A stretch of 64,000 nt of DNA, from positions 50,319 through 114,318 of the forward strand of contig CADDYT010000005.1 of assembly GCA_902810755.1 (NCBI GenBank). Direction: 5' to 3'. The notes beneath the pieces were generated by a model, which did not search any database, was not told the DNA's origin, and saw only the letters and a program-made list of their open reading frames with translations. Both the position numbers and the translations under genes were made by a program. Below, in pieces: positions 60,867 through 64,000 of this stretch (positions are counted from its first letter, which is position 1; every line of letters starts with the position of its first letter). This DNA is from Chloroflexota bacterium. Its GTDB lineage: Bacteria > Chloroflexota > Ktedonobacteria > Ktedonobacterales > Ktedonobacteraceae.

Positions 60867-61624
60867 TGCATACAGCGGGCAATATGTCTACTGCACCACA
60901 GTGGGCAATACCTCCTGAATATCTCACACTCTCTGAAAACCAGGTTCATGTCTGGCGCGCCTTTTTAACTGCCCCACAGGAAGCTAGAGCCAGCATGGAG
61001 TGCGTCCTGAGCGAAGAGGAGCGCACACGGGCCGCTCGTTTCTATTTTGAACGAGACCGCCATCGCTGGATTCTTGCGCATGGCACCTTGCGCATGCTGC
61101 TCGCCCGTTATTTGCAACTTGAACCGCAACATGTACTGTTTATCTCCAACGAATATGGTAAGCCGACCTTAGCCCCTGCTCATAAAACCAAACTCCAATT
61201 TAACCTCACCCATTCCCGTGATATTGCCCTCTATGCAGTGGCCTGGGAGCGAGCAGTCGGCGTGGACGTCGAATACATGAAAGATGATATCGAGTACGAT
61301 GAACTGGCGAAAGTCAGTTTTTCGCCACAGGAGCAGGCTGTGCTGCGCTCGCTGGTGGGGGAAGCGAAACAGACAGCCTTTTTCAACTGCTGGACACGCA
61401 AAGAAGCCTACATCAAAGCGAGAGGCATGGGCCTCTCCCTCCCGCTTGATCTCTTCGATGTCTCCCTGCTCCCCGGCGAAGCGGCTGCACTGCTCGCCAG
61501 CCGCGAAGACCCGCGTGAGGGGGATCGCTGGACATTGCAGGCCCTTTTCCCCTGCACGGGCTACGCGGGCGCGCTGGCAGTCGAGGGCAGTGGCTGGCAG
61601 CTTTCCTGCTGGCAATGGATCTGA
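60863..61624 (+). CDS. Sfp-type 4'-phosphopantetheinyl transferase
   Basis: A 253-residue pseudodimeric transferase that moves phosphopantetheine from CoA to the Ser of acyl or peptidyl carrier proteins. The magnesium-binding motif is VGVDVEYMKDD; the second motif is FFNCWTRKEAYIKARGMGLS. Substrate-binding NLTHSRDIALYAV precedes them. The broad-specificity Sfp size and motif set point to polyketide, nonribosomal peptide or similar pathways. It overlaps the MFS exporter by 4 nt. No carrier protein is encoded in the window, so its client must be elsewhere or in trans. Confidence 0.93.
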   Translation: MMHTAGNMSTAPQWAIPPEYLTLSENQVHVWRAFLTAPQEARASMECVLSEEERTRAARFYFERDRHRWILAHGTLRMLLARYLQLEPQHVLFISNEYGKPTLAPAHKTKLQFNLTHSRDIALYAVAWERAVGVDVEYMKDDIEYDELAKVSFSPQEQAVLRSLVGEAKQTAFFNCWTRKEAYIKARGMGLSLPLDLFDVSLLPGEAAALLASREDPREGDRWTLQALFPCTGYAGALAVEGSGWQLSCWQWI

Positions 61625-61633
61625 TCCAGCTAG

Positions 61634-62401
61634 CTATTGAGCCGTCCAGCCGCCATCGAAGAGGAGGGCTGCTCCGGTCATGAAACTGGATGCGTTGGAG
61701 GCGAGGAAGACGATAGCGCCGCCGATCTCTTCCGGCTGTCCCCAGCGACCCAGGGGGATATGGTCGAGAAAGAACTGATTTGCCTGCGGGTCGTTGATGA
61801 CCGGCGTGTTCAGTTCGGTGGCGAACGGGCCGGGGCAGAGCGCGTTGACGGTCACATTGTAGGGAGCCAGTTCCAGCGCCAGCACCTTCGTCAACTGGAT
61901 AACGCCGCCTTTGCTGGAACAGTAGGCGCTGCGCTCAGGCAAGCCGGTGAAGCCAAGCATGGATGCAACGTTGATGATGCGCCCATAACGCTGCTGCTTC
62001 ATGTACGGGGCAACTGCACGCGCGCAGAGGAAAGGCGCTTTGAGATTGGTAGCCAGCACGGCATCCCAGCTCGCCTCGTCAAACTCCTCAAGCGGCTTGC
62101 GAATATTGATGCCGGCGTTATTGACCAGAATATCGATATGCCCCAGCTCCTGCATGACAGTATCGACCATAGCCCTGACCTGCTGCGCATCAGTGACATC
62201 GACCGCCAGGCCGAGGACGCGGCGTCCGGTAGCCTCAGCAAGCCGGGCCGCGCTGGCCTGCGCCTTTTCAAGCTGGCGACCGGCCACAATAACATCGGCT
62301 CCCGCTTCAGCAAGGGCGCGAGACATGGCAAAACCCAGGCCGCGATTGCCGCCTGTGACAAGGGCAACGCGGCCATCAAGCTTAAAAACATCGAGAGACA
62401 T
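61634..62401 (-). CDS. Short-chain dehydrogenase/reductase (gluconate 5-dehydrogenase/KduD-like)
   Basis: A classical SDR of 255 residues. The cofactor loop is VTGGNRGLGFA, the NNAG motif is VNNAGINIRK, and catalytic Ser/Tyr/Lys lie in INVASMLGFTGLPERSAYCSSKGG. The C-terminal FMTGAALLFDGGW is typical of sugar-acid dehydrogenases such as KduD or gluconate 5-dehydrogenase. GGAGAAAGGA lies before the ATG at 62401. It is divergent from an HpaI-type aldolase with about 135 bp between, which fits a sugar-acid degradation pair. It ends 10 bp from the transferase stop, where a TGGATC-T-GATCCA hairpin lies. Confidence 0.9.
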   Translation of the reverse strand: MSLDVFKLDGRVALVTGGNRGLGFAMSRALAEAGADVIVAGRQLEKAQASAARLAEATGRRVLGLAVDVTDAQQVRAMVDTVMQELGHIDILVNNAGINIRKPLEEFDEASWDAVLATNLKAPFLCARAVAPYMKQQRYGRIINVASMLGFTGLPERSAYCSSKGGVIQLTKVLALELAPYNVTVNALCPGPFATELNTPVINDPQANQFFLDHIPLGRWGQPEEIGGAIVFLASNASSFMTGAALLFDGGWTAQ

Positions 62402-62481
62402 GTGATTCCTTTCTCCTGATCGGCTGAAACAGGCATGACACGTTCTGGCATGCCTGCTCCTTTCGCTCACACAGCTATACG

Positions 62482-62496
62482 TGATATGTTGTATCA
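62482..62496. promoter_or_regulatory. Candidate operator between the SDR and aldolase genes
   Basis: A short palindrome, TGATA-tgttg-TATCA, lies in the divergent intergenic region. It could be the site of a GntR- or LacI-type regulator, but it is short and no regulator gene is adjacent. Confidence 0.25.
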
Positions 62497-62536
62497 TATG
62501 ACGTTTCTGAATAAGCCTGAAAGGATGTTTGATGGG

Positions 62537-63316
62537 ATGCGAACGAATCATGTGAAAGCGAAGTTGAAACGGGGTGAGCCGAGCGTGGGAGCGTGGTTGA
62601 GCCTGCCGAGCAGGGCATCGGCGCGTATCATGGCCCGGCTGGGCTTTGACTGGCTGCTCATCGACGGAGAACACGCGGCGCAGCATCCGGGGCTGATCGC
62701 CGATATGGTGGGTATCATCGCCGATGCAGGCATAAGCGCGCCACTGGTGCGGCTGCCGTACAATAGCGTGGAGTGGTTCAAGTGGGCGCTGGACGCGGGG
62801 GCATGGGGCCTCATCGTACCGATGGTAAACACGCCCCAGGAAGCACAACAGGCCATTTCCTGGACAAAATATCCCCCGCAAGGCACGCGCAGCATCGGCG
62901 GCGTCTTCGGCCCATACAGTTTCGGTTTCATGGACTGGAAAAGCTACGGGGAGATCGCAAATTCAGAGATTCTGCTGGCTGTACAGATAGAGAGTGCGCA
63001 GGGCCTGGCGAATGTGGATGATATTTTGAGCGTGCCGGGGCTGGATGTTGCCTTTGTGGGGCCAAACGACCTGCACGCCGGACTTGGCCTCCCGCCCAGT
63101 TCCGAAGGCGCGGAACCCGAATTTGTGCAGGCGCTGGAAACTATCAAAGCCTCAGCCCGGCGATGCCAACTGGCAAGCGGTATCTTTTGCAGCAACGGTG
63201 CAGCCGCCGCACGGCGCATCAGCGAGGGCTTCCAGATGGTCAACGCCACCACCGATATTTCCTCTCTGGTGGGAGACTCGATACGCCAGCTAAAAGCGGC
63301 TCTCTCGCAGGAATAA
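62537..63316 (+). CDS. HpcH/HpaI-type class II aldolase
   Basis: A metal-dependent pyruvate aldolase/citrate-lyase-like enzyme of 259 residues. The general base is probably His46 (LLIDGEHAAQ), with Arg in PLVRLPYNS for pyruvate binding. Metal ligands are Glu in AVQIESAQG and Asp in GPNDLHAG. It cleaves 2-keto-4-hydroxy acids to pyruvate plus an aldehyde. The ATG at 62537 gives the usual HpaI length and N-terminus (MRTNHVKAKLKRGE); ATGs at 62498 and 62525 are in frame, and none has ideal spacing. The divergent SDR is a likely pathway partner. A hairpin terminator follows. Confidence 0.88.
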   Translation: MRTNHVKAKLKRGEPSVGAWLSLPSRASARIMARLGFDWLLIDGEHAAQHPGLIADMVGIIADAGISAPLVRLPYNSVEWFKWALDAGAWGLIVPMVNTPQEAQQAISWTKYPPQGTRSIGGVFGPYSFGFMDWKSYGEIANSEILLAVQIESAQGLANVDDILSVPGLDVAFVGPNDLHAGLGLPPSSEGAEPEFVQALETIKASARRCQLASGIFCSNGAAAARRISEGFQMVNATTDISSLVGDSIRQLKAALSQE

Positions 63317-63346
63317 CAGGCAGAGAGTTCGTGGATGAATGTCGAA

Positions 63347-63382
63347 GAGGAGGCAGCTTATGCATGCACAGGCTGCCTCCTC
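63347..63382 (+). terminator. Hairpin terminator after the aldolase gene
   Basis: A perfect 11-bp stem (gaggaggcagc at 63347-63357 and its complement at 63372-63382) with a 14-nt loop, 30 nt after the stop. The downstream sequence is T-rich but not a pure T run. Confidence 0.6.
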
Positions 63383-63531
63383 GCTTCGTATTCCTCTTCT
63401 CAGACGCGCACTCGTTGTATTTGAGGGCATGCTGCCTACATGATGCAATCGGACAGAGAAAAAAGCTCCTTCCACTCGTCTCCTTATCAGGATGCTACCA
63501 TTTATCCATAGTAACGCAAAGGAGAACGACG

Positions 63532-63878
63532 ATGCCCGATCCTGCCATCACTATGTCAGACCCGATGTCGCTGCCTGTTGAGCAGCGCAAACAGCTCGTC
63601 ACCGCACTGCTTCAAAGTCTGCCCGCCGCAGAAAGGATGTGGCAAAAGTTCCAGCTTCTCTGGACAAACCCACCCGGACAGTCAACGATCGCATCTGGTT
63701 GATTATGATTGTTGGCTTTGTCATCGTCCTGGTCGGCTCCTTTCTTGCCATCGCCAGCGCCATTCTCTTCAAACCTGGTACCTCCGACTCCCTGCTGACC
63801 GTCTTCACTACCGTCGCCGGTATCCTCGCCGCCCTGTTAGCCCCCAGTCCGATCAGAAACGGTGGCTCTTCGTCTTAA
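63532..63878 (+). pseudogene. Small membrane protein, probably frameshifted
   Basis: The first frame (63532-63702) starts MPDPAITMSDPMSLPVEQRK and reads well to PAAERM. The second frame (from GTG 63639 to 63878) continues AKVPASLDKPTRTVNDRIW and a membrane segment (LIMIVGFVIVLVGSFLAIAS), ending near LAALLAPSPIRN. Removing two bases at about 63635-63638 would join them as a single protein of about 113 residues. AAAGGAG lies before the ATG at 63532. Alternatives are two overlapping genes or programmed frameshifting. No function is recognised. Confidence 0.55.
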
Positions 63879-63917
63879 ATCGTTGCTGCTAAAGCGAGGT
63901 TGGTAAGGATGGAGCGG

Positions 63918-64000
63918 CAGGGCGACCACCAGGGCCGCCCCCATAGGCGTTAACTTCAGGCCGTGCGAGCGCCAGGCAGGCCAGCCGCCAGGGGTGGCCC
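63918..64000. repeat. Family B repeat at the window end (inverted copy)
   Basis: Begins with the 21-bp block shared with 44662-44682 and continues as a near-identical reverse complement of the 59-bp unit at 39228-39286 (ttcaggccgtgcga, then gccagccgccaggggtggcc). It runs off the end of the window. Confidence 0.8.

Overview
This window is GC-rich bacterial chromosome with dense, mostly monocistronic or short-operon gene order. The proteins point to a soil Chloroflexota of class Ktedonobacteria: a very large AAA-ATPase/TPR/LuxR regulator, an F420-type LLM oxidoreductase, a DinB-like protein, a BNR-repeat protein of over 1,000 residues, HipA-like/DUF3037 and many palindromic intergenic repeats. 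That placement is inferred from protein style; no rRNA or tRNA gene is present to confirm it.

Region 1 (1-15.5 kb) starts with a TetR regulator, then a sugar-utilisation locus. A GH35 beta-galactosidase lies divergent from a ROK repressor. These are followed by a complete peptide-type ABC importer (lipoprotein, two permeases, one double-ATPase fusion), a GH4 glycosidase, a BadF/GlcNAc-kinase-like kinase and a GH39 glycosidase with an Fn3-like domain. The set suits import and intracellular breakdown of a beta-linked plant or glycoconjugate oligosaccharide. Region 2 (15.5-16.7 kb) is an insertion-sequence graveyard: a transposase fragment abuts an IS5-type element with a duplication, a frameshift and a lost 3' end.

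Region 3 (16.7-22 kb) holds a HipA-like kinase/DUF3037 pair that may be leaderless, acetoacetyl-CoA synthetase, the C-terminal remnant of a GH31 enzyme, and xylA. Region 4 (21.87-27.88 kb) is bounded by 31-bp inward-facing inverted repeats (28/31 identical). It carries the LuxR giant, a methyltransferase, an alpha/beta-hydrolase remnant and an FAD oxidoreductase. Region 5 (27.9-39 kb) has a truncated AlkD-like gene, a small stress-type protein, a membrane-anchored two-domain multicopper oxidase with a DoxX-like partner, the BNR-repeat protein, an MBL hydrolase, a nitroreductase, a DmpA-type P1 peptidase and a PLP aminotransferase.

Region 6 (39-48 kb) opens with a cluster of GC-rich repeats, then a histidine kinase/response regulator pair, two tandem MHS-type MFS transporters, and an LLM oxidoreductase/DinB pair. 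Region 7 (48-61.6 kb) is envelope and specialised metabolism. It has a GT2-GT1 glycolipid-type pair, a lipoprotein, a large secreted protein of unknown family, and a tightly overlapping four-gene operon (KAS III, NAD-dependent epimerase/reductase, MBL hydrolase, F390-synthetase-like adenylating enzyme). A selenium-binding protein, an MFS exporter and an Sfp-type phosphopantetheinyl transferase follow. Region 8 (61.6-64 kb) has a divergent SDR/HpaI-aldolase pair and a frameshifted small membrane protein.

Two families of dispersed palindromic repeats recur in the intergenic gaps. Several convergent gene pairs are separated by long, nearly perfect hairpins, which probably act as bidirectional terminators. 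No CRISPR array, tRNA or rRNA was seen.
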